Origin: a virus
Strand: one strand, 5' to 3'
DNA length: 64,000 nucleotides
IMG/VR virus record: IMGVR_UViG_3300036766_000988
Span: 62,001-126,000 of that record
Program-made: the position numbers and the translations under genes
Notes under the pieces: model-generated
Seen by the model: only the letters and a program-made list of their open reading frames with translations
Database searches by the model: none
What the model was told of the DNA's origin: nothing
In this document: in pieces, positions 37,126-45,729 of the stretch
Numbering within the stretch: the first letter of the stretch is position 1
Layout: every line of letters begins with the position of its first letter

Positions 37126-39274
37126 ATCGTCCCACGATGCGGGCCAGGATGTTCTTGGTCCCGAGCTTCGCGAAGAGCCTGTTGAAGATGGGCTCGATTT
37201 CCTTCTCAAACCGGGCCTGCTCGACGTAGACATCTTGGTTGTATGTCAACCACGTGAGCCAAGGGTTCACGATGCCTGCACGCGAGAGCTTCGTGTAGAC
37301 GTACTGCTCGCACATACGGGCCCAGACCTCGGCAGCGCTCTGGTAGTACCCGAGTTTGCGGGTGTCTCCGTCCATCAGCTTTGAGAACTGCTTCTCGGCT
37401 TCCTTCACAAGCTCGGGTGGGAGCTGCGACTTGTACTCCGCCTGGTAGGCATTGGCGTACGGGTGATCCTTGGGGAGCAGATACATACTCTCGCCGGTGA
37501 GCTGTTGGACCGCCATCGGGATCGCCGTCTCGTAGGAGCTGCCGAGCTTGTCCTCCCAACGCGCGTAGTCAGGCGTGTTGACCACCGCTGCCATCAGCTC
37601 GAACGCCTCTGGCAACATCTCGTGGAGAGCATCCTTGCGCTTGGCGTGAGTACCCTCGACGTAGCTCTGAGTGAAGTACTCCGCTGAGCTGCGGCCAAAG
37701 ATGTCACCAGGGCCTCCCGAGTACCCATAGGACGTCTGCTTGCCCTCAGCAGCATTCATCTTCTCGTCGAGCCGATAGGCAATGAGGTCTTCGAAATAGT
37801 GCGATAGCTCGTGAGCCAACACGCCTTCGTAGTCCTCGCTGAACGTCACCCGAGGCTGCCACTCGTTTCGGTTGTCCCACGCGAAGTAGTGGGCCTTCGC
37901 CATGAAGCTGTGGGAACCCTTGAAACTGAAGGCCAGCTTCTTCTTGTGTTTCCCGCAGAAGCCTTGGCCAAAGACTCCCTCAAGATCGGTGATAGCTCGG
38001 GAGACCTTGCCTAAAAGGTCTTCCTGCTGATCCTTGGGCATATCGGGAGGCATCTCGACTGCCCCGGTGTCATGGTCCTGTTGGAATTGCTCGACCGTGG
38101 TGGGCTCGAAATGGAGCGCAACCAAAGGGACCCCGTCATGGATGGCCTTGTTCTCTTTGAGCTGCTCGAACGTCTTCTCCATATCCTGGGGGAAAGAACG
38201 TGAGACAAGCCCTCGGACGGCCGCTTCAGTGATGATCCGCTTCGCGGTCGCGATTGTCTTGGCCTTTCGCAAAAGGGTGACGACCTTGCCCGCCTCACGG
38301 GGCAATGGGATCTTGGTTTCGTCAAACCTTTGATCGCCCAACGGCTTCTTCTGGTAGACCTGATACTTGGCCGACCCTTCGAACTGCTGGATGACGCTCT
38401 GTAGAATGAACAGGCTACCCCCGTCCATCTCTTGCTTCTGCTCGCGCTTCAACACCAAGGCGAGATCTTCCTTGGGGGTGTCCTGGCGCTTGACGAGATC
38501 GAGGTTCACCCCGACATCGCGCTGAATCTTGGTCAACTGCTCGCGGGCCCCCTGCCAGACGGCTTGCTTTTCCTCGGGGGTCTTGTCCGGCATCGGTTGG
38601 CTGAACAGGTTTTCGGCATCCTGGACTGCCTTCCGGACCTGTTCCTGTTGATCCGGCGGCATGTCGAACCACGCGCCAGGATTCTCATCTTCGTGCGGCG
38701 TGATCACAACCCTATCGCTGTGTCCCTTGCCGATCTGGATGATCTTGCGGAGGAACGTCTTGATAGGGGTCGGGATCATCCAGAGACGCGTGATGGTCTT
38801 GAAGAACTCTTGGTAGTCCTCCCCGTAGGTGCGGTCGGGATCGCCCTCGGCCTGGATGTAGACGATCTCCCGAAGGAGCCTTCGGACGACAGGGGAGGCC
38901 TCGCTCCACTGGATGTGCTTGAACTGTCGCATCAGCCGGACCGTCTGGACCAAGGCTTGGCGATCTTGCGTCAAGGGGAGCTGAGCGATCTTGCGAAGCC
39001 CCGGAGCGGCCGACGCTGCGGCAGGCCCATGAATCCCAGCTTCGAGATCATCCGCGAGCTTCTCGCAGGCCTGGGTGAACTGGCCATGGAAGCCCCTACG
39101 CAATAGTAGGAATTTCCTGATCTCTTGCTCGTCAAAAAAAGCGCTCTTGACGATCACCGACTGGGCGATCAAAAGCGCGATCCCGGCCATCACAGTCTCG
39201 ACCGCAGGATCGGACTCCGGCCCTTCTTGGGATACCAGAAAGCGGTTCGCCACGGTGTAGGCTGAAGAGGTCAC
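37109..39274 (-). CDS. Large HExxH metallopeptidase-like protein, possible virion protein
   Basis: 721 residues. Leader MTSSAYTVANRFLVSQEGPE resembles the RIVxRFL leaders. Residues 1-430 are mostly helical and charged. The zincin motif YEGVLAHELSHYFEDLIAYR lies near residue 505, with a further E in the downstream helix. The C-terminus reads NILARIVGRFRTAR, again similar to the leader motif. The mix of a long helical body and peptidase domain fits an injected or capsid-associated protein, but that is inference. Confidence 0.7.
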   Translation of the reverse strand: MTSSAYTVANRFLVSQEGPESDPAVETVMAGIALLIAQSVIVKSAFFDEQEIRKFLLLRRGFHGQFTQACEKLADDLEAGIHGPAAASAAPGLRKIAQLPLTQDRQALVQTVRLMRQFKHIQWSEASPVVRRLLREIVYIQAEGDPDRTYGEDYQEFFKTITRLWMIPTPIKTFLRKIIQIGKGHSDRVVITPHEDENPGAWFDMPPDQQEQVRKAVQDAENLFSQPMPDKTPEEKQAVWQGAREQLTKIQRDVGVNLDLVKRQDTPKEDLALVLKREQKQEMDGGSLFILQSVIQQFEGSAKYQVYQKKPLGDQRFDETKIPLPREAGKVVTLLRKAKTIATAKRIITEAAVRGLVSRSFPQDMEKTFEQLKENKAIHDGVPLVALHFEPTTVEQFQQDHDTGAVEMPPDMPKDQQEDLLGKVSRAITDLEGVFGQGFCGKHKKKLAFSFKGSHSFMAKAHYFAWDNRNEWQPRVTFSEDYEGVLAHELSHYFEDLIAYRLDEKMNAAEGKQTSYGYSGGPGDIFGRSSAEYFTQSYVEGTHAKRKDALHEMLPEAFELMAAVVNTPDYARWEDKLGSSYETAIPMAVQQLTGESMYLLPKDHPYANAYQAEYKSQLPPELVKEAEKQFSKLMDGDTRKLGYYQSAAEVWARMCEQYVYTKLSRAGIVNPWLTWLTYNQDVYVEQARFEKEIEPIFNRLFAKLGTKNILARIVGRFRTAR

Positions 39275-39333
39275 GTACTTCGCGGTTTCATCGAAGGATG
39301 CTGAACGAACCGGATTCCTGACGTAGTGCAGCC

Positions 39334-39534
39334 ATGAAGACCTTCACCAAGCACCACTTCGCGGCCTGGCAGGATGCCCCCACGTCGACCGATCAGGGTG
39401 AGCCCGAGCCCCAGACCGTGTACTCGTGCTGTACCCGCTGCAAGGTCCCGACCCGTATCGGGCCCACCGGGGGTACCAAGTTCTGGGTCGGCCAGAAGTG
39501 GGTCACGAAACGTCCTGCCTGCCAGGTGGGCTGA
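39334..39534 (+). CDS. Small Cys-containing protein
   Basis: 66 residues; CCTRCKVPTRIGPTGGTKFW and a final CQVG could form one zinc site. Gene starts 60 bases after the divergent metallopeptidase start. Confidence 0.6.
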   Translation: MKTFTKHHFAAWQDAPTSTDQGEPEPQTVYSCCTRCKVPTRIGPTGGTKFWVGQKWVTKRPACQVG

Positions 39535-39542
39535 GGAGCATC

Positions 39543-39956
39543 ATGCGAAAGATCACCACCAACGAGGGCCGCACCACCATCATGATCGATGCTGGCGGTC
39601 AGGACTTCTCGTTCGAGATCGACGAGGAGTCGGTCACGATCGGGAAGTTCGAGGAAGGCACCAGCCTGGGCACCCTCCTGATCTACGAGAACCAGATCGA
39701 TGCCGTCATCGCCGAGCTGCGGGCGGCTAAGCTGCGGTTCAACCCCACGGTGGCCAAGCTGGTCATCGTGAACATCGGGCCACGCAAGCTCGACGCCATC
39801 AAGGCCGTCAGGATGATCGTGGGGTTCGGGCTCCGAGAAGCCAAAGACCTCATCGAGAGCGCCGGGCCCATCGTGGTCAAGGAAGGCTCGCGGCCCGATC
39901 TCGAACGGGACCTTCAGGCCTTGGTGGAAGCGGGCTGCACGATGGAGATCAGGTAG
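39543..39956 (+). CDS. Protein with ribosomal L7/L12 C-terminal-like domain
   Basis: 137 residues. An N-terminal beta-rich part (MIDAGGQDFSFEIDEESVTI) is not L12-like. Residues 70-137 follow the L12 CTD closely: LVIVNIGPRKLDAIKAVRMI, then GFGLREAKDLIESAGPIVVK and a closing helix plus GCTMEIR strand. The L12 CTD contacts EF-Tu and EF-G. Together with the L12-like protein at 3825 it may compete for, or recruit, elongation factors. An alternative is the unrelated-function ClpS-like use of this fold. Confidence 0.75.
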   Translation: MRKITTNEGRTTIMIDAGGQDFSFEIDEESVTIGKFEEGTSLGTLLIYENQIDAVIAELRAAKLRFNPTVAKLVIVNIGPRKLDAIKAVRMIVGFGLREAKDLIESAGPIVVKEGSRPDLERDLQALVEAGCTMEIR

Positions 39957-40004
39957 CCCTGCTGATCTTGGTTGAACGAACCCGACCTGCTGCGTAGTAG
40001 CTTC

Positions 40005-40307
40005 ATGAACGCCCTCCAGGTTCCTCCGGCCGCTGTCGTCAACAAGCTCGTCCGTCGCTGGGCTGCCCGACATCCCGAGCTGACGGAACGTCTCGACCGC
40101 GCGGCTGCCTTGGTTGCCAACGTACGGCCCGGTGACCTGAGCCCCAACGTCTTCTTCGTCGAAGGCTCGGACGGCCACCGGTACTTCGTCTGCGTGAACC
40201 GCCGGGAGCGCAAGAGCAGTTGCTCGTGCCCCGACCACCTGAACCGCGCGATCAAATGCAAGCACATCTTGGCCTGCGCCCTCTTGGACGCCGCCAAGGC
40301 CGCCTAG
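40005..40307 (+). CDS. SWIM zinc-finger protein
   Basis: 100 residues. SSCSCPDHLNRAIKCKHILA is a textbook SWIM motif (CxC...CxH). SWIM domains bind DNA or protein and occur in recombination and transposase-associated proteins. Start chosen at the ATG after GTAGTAGCTTC. Confidence 0.78.
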   Translation: MNALQVPPAAVVNKLVRRWAARHPELTERLDRAAALVANVRPGDLSPNVFFVEGSDGHRYFVCVNRRERKSSCSCPDHLNRAIKCKHILACALLDAAKAA

Positions 40308-40317
40308 AAAGATCCCC

Positions 40318-40707
40318 ATGAACCACTACGAACGTGTCACGGCCCTGCTGACGAAATGTCTGTTTCAGGATGACGAGGATCAACACGGAGCCATCATGGT
40401 CGAGGGGATCCTGAACAACTACGGGTTCCATCCCGGCAGGCTCGCAAGCTCGAAGGACGAGATCCGACAGCTCATCGGCGAGATCGCAGGGGACGAGTTC
40501 CTCAAGCAAAAGGGCGGCGGCATGAGCTTCCTCAACCTCTGCCAGAACCGCGCTGGGGAGCTGTGGGGCGAGCACCCCACCATGGAAGCCCTCCTGTGTC
40601 TCGCCATCGCGAGCAACCTGGGAGGGTTCTGCGCCCCCCGCCGCTACTGGGCCGTCATGCCGGGCGGCATGCCGTACTGCTACTTCGACCTGGGACCCGA
40701 AGGCTGA
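40318..40707 (+). CDS. Hypothetical protein
   Basis: 129 residues; helical N-terminal half, then SFLNLCQNRAGELWGEHPTM and a Gly/Tyr-rich end. No family recognised. Confidence 0.65.
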   Translation: MNHYERVTALLTKCLFQDDEDQHGAIMVEGILNNYGFHPGRLASSKDEIRQLIGEIAGDEFLKQKGGGMSFLNLCQNRAGELWGEHPTMEALLCLAIASNLGGFCAPRRYWAVMPGGMPYCYFDLGPEG

Positions 40708-40717
40708 AAGGAACCCC

Positions 40718-40849
40718 ATGGCACTCGCGAAAGTCAAGCTGGAGATGAAGGGCACCGGCGGCGGTCGCTGGACGACCCGACAGGATGCCAAGCGGTCGAG
40801 CAAGAAACACCGCCGAGCCCAGGACAAGCTGGCCACCAAGGAATCCTGA
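40718..40849 (+). CDS. Very small basic protein
   Basis: 43 residues, MALAKVKLEMKGTGGGRWTT, Lys/Arg-rich to the end. GAAAGGAA precedes the ATG, and it ends in a TGATG overlap with the next gene. Possibly DNA-binding. Confidence 0.6.
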   Translation: MALAKVKLEMKGTGGGRWTTRQDAKRSSKKHRRAQDKLATKES

Positions 40850-41043
40850 TGACGTTCGATGCCCTCAAGGCCTTCTGCTGCGAAACCGAATGCCGCTGCC
40901 AAAACTGCCAGCGAACCTGCTGGATCACGGGCGAGGATCGGATGCGCCGCCGGTGGACTTGCTACGGCTGCGGACTCATCAACCGCTGGGAGCCTGCCAA
41001 GACTGAACCGAACCAGGCTGAACCCGAGCCCCCGAGGACGTAG
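40849..41043 (+). CDS. Small Cys-rich zinc protein
   Basis: 64 residues; CCETECRCQNCQRTCW and CYGCG give six or more zinc-ligand Cys. Coupled by overlap to the previous gene. Confidence 0.6.
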   Translation: MTFDALKAFCCETECRCQNCQRTCWITGEDRMRRRWTCYGCGLINRWEPAKTEPNQAEPEPPRT

Positions 41044-41050
41044 AACCCCC

Positions 41051-41254
41051 ATGCAATCCATTAGGGTCGGTGATCAGGTGCAGCACAGCGGAACCCGTCA
41101 GTGGGGGGAGGTGCTGGAGATCTGCCCGCAACCGGATGGTACCCAGGAGCTGCGGGTTCGGAGAATCGGCCGGGAACCCCTGGAAGGCGAAGGCTGGTGG
41201 GCCAGCTACCACGTGGGCCAGCACCGAAGCCTGGGCCGGAGCCCCTGCCCGTGA
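41051..41254 (+). CDS. Small hypothetical protein (KOW/Tudor-like barrel?)
   Basis: 67 residues; MQSIRVGDQVQHSGTRQWGE resembles the start of small SH3-like barrels. Ends in a GTGA overlap with the kinase gene. Confidence 0.55.
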   Translation: MQSIRVGDQVQHSGTRQWGEVLEICPQPDGTQELRVRRIGREPLEGEGWWASYHVGQHRSLGRSPCP

Positions 41255-41715
41255 AGGTCATCTTGCTCCAAGGAATCTCGGGCTCGGGTAAGACCACCTA
41301 CGCCCAGAAGCTTCTGCAACAGGCCATTGATGGCTGTAGGCCCTGCTGGGTGATCTCGGCGGACGACTACTTCATGGTCCAGACCCCTGGTGGCCCCCAG
41401 TACCGATACGACTGGACGAAGCTTCAGGAAGCCCACGACCAGTGCTTCGCCCGCTACTGGGAACTGCTCCACGGGGAAGACAGCGGAACCATCATCGTGG
41501 ACCACACGCAGACCAAGTTCCATGAGCTGGAACCCTACTGGCAGGCCGCCCAACATCATGGGTGGCCCGTCGAGATTCACCGGTTGAGCTGTTCGGTCGA
41601 GGTGGCGGCCCAACGGAACATTCATCGGGTCCCGCTGGAGTCGGTCGCCAGACAGGCCACTCGACTGCAACAGATGAAGCTGCCTGGCGGCTGGATCGTG
41701 AGGGAAATCACTTGA
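41251..41715 (+). CDS. P-loop kinase (polynucleotide-kinase / AAA_33-like)
   Basis: 154 residues with a GTG start. Walker A GISGSGKTTYAQ at residues 7-18, then CWVISADDYFMVQT and IIVDHTQTKFHELEPYWQAA, the layout of N4BP2/PNK-type kinases, and a lid region around AAQRNIHRVPLESV. Could phosphorylate nucleic acid 5' ends, which would suit RNA repair, but no ligase is in the window. Confidence 0.75.
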   Translation: MKVILLQGISGSGKTTYAQKLLQQAIDGCRPCWVISADDYFMVQTPGGPQYRYDWTKLQEAHDQCFARYWELLHGEDSGTIIVDHTQTKFHELEPYWQAAQHHGWPVEIHRLSCSVEVAAQRNIHRVPLESVARQATRLQQMKLPGGWIVREIT

Positions 41716-42149
41716 GCTACATCCGATGTCTCAGCAACCCCGAAGCCCTCTACATCTACGGGGACGCCAGGGGAAGAATCGCCATTTGCTTCGGAGGTGT
41801 GGCCAAGCAACTCAGGAGCCCCTGGAATCGACGGAAGGCTGGTGGTTGCGGGCCTATCCTGATGGTGCCCCAGCATGTGTTCGAAGGAGCCTGCCGAGCC
41901 TGGCACCAACGTGGAGCCGACCGGGTCACCTGCCGAGGGCTGGTGGTCGAAGAGCTTCAGGTCATCCTGAAGACGGGCAAACAGGTCACGGACAAGACCC
42001 CTAGTTTTCCTGACCCGAAAGCCCCAGAGACCGCCTTCCTGATCCGGTTCAGCTACCGGGGCCAGTGGTTCCACATGTGGCGGGTTACGTGGGAGTACAT
42101 CGTCAACGGGGTCGCGGATCGGGACAAGGAGCCTGCCGAGTTCGACTGA
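41712..42149 (+). CDS. Hypothetical protein (TTG start)
   Basis: 145 residues, (M)SYIRCLSNPEALYIYGDARG, start inside the overlap ACTTGAGC with the kinase stop. Beta-rich with FLIRFSYRGQWFHMWRVTWE at the end. No family recognised. Confidence 0.6.
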   Translation: MSYIRCLSNPEALYIYGDARGRIAICFGGVAKQLRSPWNRRKAGGCGPILMVPQHVFEGACRAWHQRGADRVTCRGLVVEELQVILKTGKQVTDKTPSFPDPKAPETAFLIRFSYRGQWFHMWRVTWEYIVNGVADRDKEPAEFD

Positions 42150-42505
42150 CGGGCTGGGGCCGAATTACTGGTTTTGGCCAGAAAATGCCGCCGGGCCAAA
42201 ATTGCGAGCCCGCAAGCGCCCTGGGGAATTATCGGTTTTCGGCCAAATGACCGCCGGGCCAAAATTGCGAGCCCGCAGGGCGGAGCCGGACTCGGCCAAA
42301 GGGGTGGGGGTATCGGGTGGGAAGAACCGCCGGGCCAAAAATCCGAACTTCGAACCTCGTACCAAGCGAGGAGATCGTGCGGCATTGATACGCCCTTCTC
42401 CGGTGATCGGCCGGGGCATCGAAGATAATCACGCGGTAATTTGCGCGATGCGTCGAGGATGAACCTGGCTGGTCGGCGACCTAGTAGGTGTAGAGAAATT
42501 CACCC
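42150..42505. repeat. Intergenic region with repeated GCCGGGCCAAAATTGCGAGC units
   Basis: No gene. CCGCCGGGCCAAAATTGCGA plus GCCCGCA occurs twice, about 60 bases apart (near 42188 and 42251), and a third partial copy CCGCCGGGCCAAAA lies near 42327. Each is preceded by a GGTTTT...GGCCA stretch. Could be operator repeats, an RNA element or a replication-related iteron set. Confidence 0.65.
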
Positions 42506-42712
42506 ATGGCACAAACCCAGATCGCTGAGTGGTGGGAGGTCCGTTGGATAAAGCCCAATGAGCCTGTCCACACTCTCGACTCGGGTTGGCCCTCAGATGG
42601 TATTAGGCCCAAGGGTGTGTTTGCGCTGAGCCAAGAGGCCCACGAGTTCAAGGATCGGATGTGCAACCGCTATTTGAAGGTCATCCATGTGGTCCGTTAC
42701 GGGAGGGTCTGA
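42506..42712 (+). CDS. Small hypothetical protein
   Basis: 68 residues, MAQTQIAEWWEVRWIKPNEP. Coupled to the next gene by TGATG. Confidence 0.6.
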   Translation: MAQTQIAEWWEVRWIKPNEPVHTLDSGWPSDGIRPKGVFALSQEAHEFKDRMCNRYLKVIHVVRYGRV

Positions 42713-42945
42713 TGCACGGTTGTAGAGTGGACATGAAGGACGGGCGGGTGGTGCTGGGCACCCTGTGGGCCCTAAACCGGGCTTGGGAGCTGGAGGTCAT
42801 TGAGGACAGCTCTGGGGAGACCCAGGTGATCCCGCTGGCGGAGGTCAAGTCGGCGGTGCAATACGGGGCCCGGGTGACGGCAGCTACTGTGGGTGAAGAC
42901 GAAGACCTGCTGGTGACGGCCCGAAAACGCGGCTGGACTGGCTAG
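42712..42945 (+). CDS. Small hypothetical beta protein
   Basis: 77 residues, MHGCRVDMKDGRVVLGTLWA; short beta strands typical of Sm/SH3-like barrels. Confidence 0.55.
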   Translation: MHGCRVDMKDGRVVLGTLWALNRAWELEVIEDSSGETQVIPLAEVKSAVQYGARVTAATVGEDEDLLVTARKRGWTG

Positions 42946-43522
42946 ATGGCCCGGGTGCTGTCGACTGCTTGGTGGAACGTCATCAGGCGTCAAGTTCGAG
43001 CGACCCCTGCCACGGAGGACCCGGAGGCTCGGTGCCCTGACTGCAATGGGCTGATGGTGCTGGGGGCAGGCCGGTATGGGCGCTACTACCGCTGCTGGCG
43101 GCACGAGTGCCTGGGGCACCCTGGGGGCCAGTCTGGATGGGCGGGTCAAGGAGCCCAAGGGGGCTCCCGAGCTGCTGGAAGCCCGGTGGAGGGCCCGGCT
43201 GGCGGTGGGGCTGATGTTCGATGCCCGGGATGAACTTGAGGCCCGGGGCGGAGCACACCCTGGGTTCTTGATACGGCTGGGCTCTGGGCGAGAGGACACC
43301 TGGGTGGTCTTCAAGGAGGCTGGGCTCAAGGTGGTGGAGCGGCCCAGGCGCTCCAAGGCTTCTTTGGGCAATTGGATGGTCACGATTGTCTGGGATGCGG
43401 GAACCACCCCCGGGCTGCATCTTCGAAAGCGCTCCATCGAGGAGTGCTGTCGGGTGGAGCGGGCGGCCTTGGCCCGATACAACTTGTTGAAGCGCGAGCT
43501 TCGGCTTGCTGGCCTTATCTAG
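42946..43522 (+). CDS. Topoisomerase-type zinc-ribbon protein interrupted by a frameshift
   Basis: The first frame has CPDCNGLMVLGAGRYGRYYR and CWRHECLG. The homologous continuation (TLGASLDGRVKEPKGAPELL) is in the +1 frame after a GGGG run near 43115. The intact homologue at 45716-46243 shows the expected order (Cys ribbon, [17 protein letters not shown]). Either a programmed +1 shift, a mutation or a sequence error. The second frame runs to a stop at 43522. Confidence 0.55.
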
Positions 43523-43960
43523 CGCGGCCAGAACCAGGCGGTCTTCATTGTCTCGAAGGGCTTGCTGAAACGTCTCCGCCCACCCGGGCATGACGGATAG
43601 CTGACCCACACAGAAAGCGCAGGGCTGATTCGGCAAGCGGAATCCATGGCACTGCTCGCAGGCGATGCAGCCTTGAGCGTCGGTGCCATTGAGCTTGGGG
43701 TCCGGCACTTCCCTGCCCCCGCTGATCGTGCAGGCATCCTGGGCAAGCTGTCCGGTCAGCTCTCGGGTGAAGTCGAGGGCGGGACAGCACCTCAGAAGAG
43801 TGGTGGTTCCCTCGAAGGTGAAGGTGAGGCTGCCCTGAAATCTCAGGGGCGCAGCATCTTGAGGGGCGTCTCGGGTTTGGACCGAATGCGTCAAGCACGC
43901 GTCGAGGGCCTGCGTGAGGGCTTGGAGGATGATGGCCCGATGATCTCGAAGGGTCGGCAT
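42983..43960 (-). CDS. Hypothetical zinc protein; long frame antisense to the preceding gene
   Basis: The reading frame begins MPTLRDHRAIILQALTQALD. The part before 43525 has CIACEQCHGFRLPNQPCAFC, a likely zinc site, and TFQQALRDNEDRLVLAALDK. The frame stays open a further 540 bases through the opposite strand of the zinc-ribbon gene, where it is Pro/Gly-rich. Only the first 145 residues are credible as protein; the true end may be nearer 43525 if there is an error. Confidence 0.5.
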   Translation of the reverse strand: MPTLRDHRAIILQALTQALDACLTHSVQTRDAPQDAAPLRFQGSLTFTFEGTTTLLRCCPALDFTRELTGQLAQDACTISGGREVPDPKLNGTDAQGCIACEQCHGFRLPNQPCAFCVGQLSVMPGWAETFQQALRDNEDRLVLAALDKASKPKLALQQVVSGQGRPLHPTALLDGALSKMQPGGGSRIPDNRDHPIAQRSLGAPGPLHHLEPSLLEDHPGVLSPRAQPYQEPRVCSAPGLKFIPGIEHQPHRQPGPPPGFQQLGSPLGLLDPPIQTGPQGAPGTRAASSGSSAHTGLPPAPSAHCSQGTEPPGPPWQGSLELDA

Positions 43961-44037
43961 GACCCGATCTACACCGGAACTAGCTCAGTATGTATGAGCA
44001 CCGCTTTCCAGAAGAGCCACCTCAGTTTCGATCACTC

Positions 44038-44307
44038 TCACCAACCACGCTTTTCGATGTTCACGGCCGCCCACTCGTCGAGTAGGCTGAGGGCCAAGGA
44101 GGCAGCCTTTTGCTCCATCGAGAGCCCCTTGGGGGCATCGAGGAAGTCGAAGGTGGGGATGATGAGTCGTCGGGGCCTGTTTTGGACGTTCACCATGAGG
44201 GTGCGGACGGCCTCGACCAAAGCGGCGTCTTCGGGGTTGCCCCCGGCCCACAGGATGCCTTCTCGGAGGGCCACTTCGAAGTTGGGGTCAGGGTTCGTGT
44301 CGACCAT
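44038..44307 (-). CDS. Small hypothetical protein
   Basis: 89 residues, MVDTNPDPNFEVALREGILW, alpha/beta. Its start overlaps the upstream gene by 20 bases. Confidence 0.65.
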   Translation of the reverse strand: MVDTNPDPNFEVALREGILWAGGNPEDAALVEAVRTLMVNVQNRPRRLIIPTFDFLDAPKGLSMEQKAASLALSLLDEWAAVNIEKRGW

Positions 44308-44557
44308 CCCCGGCCTCTGCGAGTTCTCGCACTCGCCTTCGCAGCCGGGTAATCTCTTCCTGCGCCGTTTCGAGATGAACGCTGATCACCCCAAGCTCTT
44401 CGACGCATCCGACGCACAGAGCGACCGTTCCCTCGGCTGGTGCCGCGGCCCCCACATGGACTATCGTGCGGCACTTGGAGCAGAGAAGTGCCCCACGTCC
44501 GCCGTTGAATTTGAACTCGCTGGGCTCGAAGGCTTGCCCGGGATGTGGGGTGGCCAT
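44288..44557 (-). CDS. Zinc-finger protein with helical tail
   Basis: 89 residues from MATPHPGQAFEPSEFKFNGG; CSKCRTIVHVG...CVGCVEELG zinc site, then a coiled helix (LETAQEEITRLRRRVRELAE). Confidence 0.6.
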   Translation of the reverse strand: MATPHPGQAFEPSEFKFNGGRGALLCSKCRTIVHVGAAAPAEGTVALCVGCVEELGVISVHLETAQEEITRLRRRVRELAEAGDGRHEP

Positions 44558-44585
44558 GACCCGCTCGACCTCAGCAAGCCGGGCG

Positions 44586-44747
44586 TCATAGCCCTCGGCG
44601 ATAGCGCTCGTAGAAGGCACGCTCTTCGGGCGTCTTGCTGGTGTCGATCTTGGCCTGCACACGCTCAGCAGCATCGCCCGCGAGGAACCGGACGATCTCG
44701 AAGTCTTCGGGCAGGAGCTTGAACGGGCGTTTGGGGGCGACCATCAT
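44586..44747 (-). CDS. Small hypothetical protein
   Basis: 53 residues, MMVAPKRPFKLLPEDFEIVR, start overlapping the stop of the 44744-45070 gene (ATGA-type). Confidence 0.55.
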   Translation of the reverse strand: MMVAPKRPFKLLPEDFEIVRFLAGDAAERVQAKIDTSKTPEERAFYERYRRGL

Positions 44748-45070
44748 GACCTCGGGCTGTAGCGTTCCGTTACCTCGGTCTCCCACCGGCCCACGATCAG
44801 CTCGAAGGCGACCAGATCGACCTCGAAGTCCTGGGCGTCCGCGTAGGCCCTGATGGCGTCGGGATTGGGCGCGTGGTCGACGAAGGAGCAGTCGTCCATT
44901 TCCATGATTTCGGGGAACGGGATGGGCTCGATTTGACCACTGGGTCGCACGAGCCAGAGGCTGTACCACTTCTCAGCCAGCTCGACCGTGATGGTGGGGG
45001 CGTCAGGGCAACCATCTTGGGTACAGCTCGAACCGGACAGCACCAGCTCAAGACCTCGGGGGCTTTTCAT
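44744..45070 (-). CDS. Hypothetical protein
   Basis: 108 residues; N-terminal VLSGSSCTQDGCPDAPTITV, then WYSLWLVRPSGQIEPIPFPE. No family recognised. It lies downstream of the endonuclease VII gene. Confidence 0.65.
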   Translation of the reverse strand: MKSPRGLELVLSGSSCTQDGCPDAPTITVELAEKWYSLWLVRPSGQIEPIPFPEIMEMDDCSFVDHAPNPDAIRAYADAQDFEVDLVAFELIVGRWETEVTERYSPRS

Positions 45071-45072
45071 CG

Positions 45073-45729
45073 TTACTTCTCTACACCAGCTTCGAGATAC
45101 TCAATGGCTTTGCGGAGCAGCACGGGGTCGTCTTGGAGGTTCCCGATACCTACATTACAGGGCCTACACAGAAGGCCCCGAACGCGACCTGTCTTGTGGC
45201 AGTGATCGATACATGTGTGGGGCCCCATTCGCACTAGGGGTCTGGGGCAGATAGCGCAGAGTCCTCCTTGCTTAGTGAGAAAGGCGTCGTATTGCGCTTC
45301 CGTGAGGTCATAGACTTGAAGCCATCTGTTCAAGATCCGTCCGTGGGGATGGGCCTTGCACCAAGCCCGATGAATCTCGTTCATCCTCCCTGGGTTGGCC
45401 TTGTCCCATGCCTTCGCTTGGGCGTTACAACACTCTTTACAGTGACTCCGAAGTTTGCCTGCCTTCTTACCTGTCCCGTGACGATAGAACGGCCCAGAGC
45501 CTCCGCACTTCGAACATGTCTTGGGACCGACGTCAGGACGTTTCTGGGTCGCGGATAGCTTTTGACGAGTCTCTTCCGAGACAGGTTTCCCGAAGCGGCT
45601 GTTGTTCTTTCCGCGAGCCTGGTGCCCATAAATGTACTTACGGGGCTTCTTTCGGTTGATGGTAGTTAGACCCCCACATCCGCAGGCACATGGAGTCGGG
45701 TCGGGAGTAGGAAGGCTACGAGGTGTCAT
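45073..45729 (-). CDS. Recombination endonuclease VII-like nuclease
   Basis: 218 residues from [20 protein letters not shown]. An N-terminal zinc/NUMOD-like section ([20 protein letters not shown]), a zinc-ribbon ([20 protein letters not shown]), and the C-terminal Endo VII motif [20 protein letters not shown] with [21 protein letters not shown]4-type Endo VII resolves branched DNA before packaging; related sequences are also homing nucleases, which the NUMOD-like N-terminus favours. Confidence 0.82.
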   Translation of the reverse strand: MTPRSLPTPDPTPCACGCGGLTTINRKKPRKYIYGHQARGKNNSRFGKPVSEETRQKLSATQKRPDVGPKTCSKCGGSGPFYRHGTGKKAGKLRSHCKECCNAQAKAWDKANPGRMNEIHRAWCKAHPHGRILNRWLQVYDLTEAQYDAFLTKQGGLCAICPRPLVRMGPHTCIDHCHKTGRVRGLLCRPCNVGIGNLQDDPVLLRKAIEYLEAGVEK

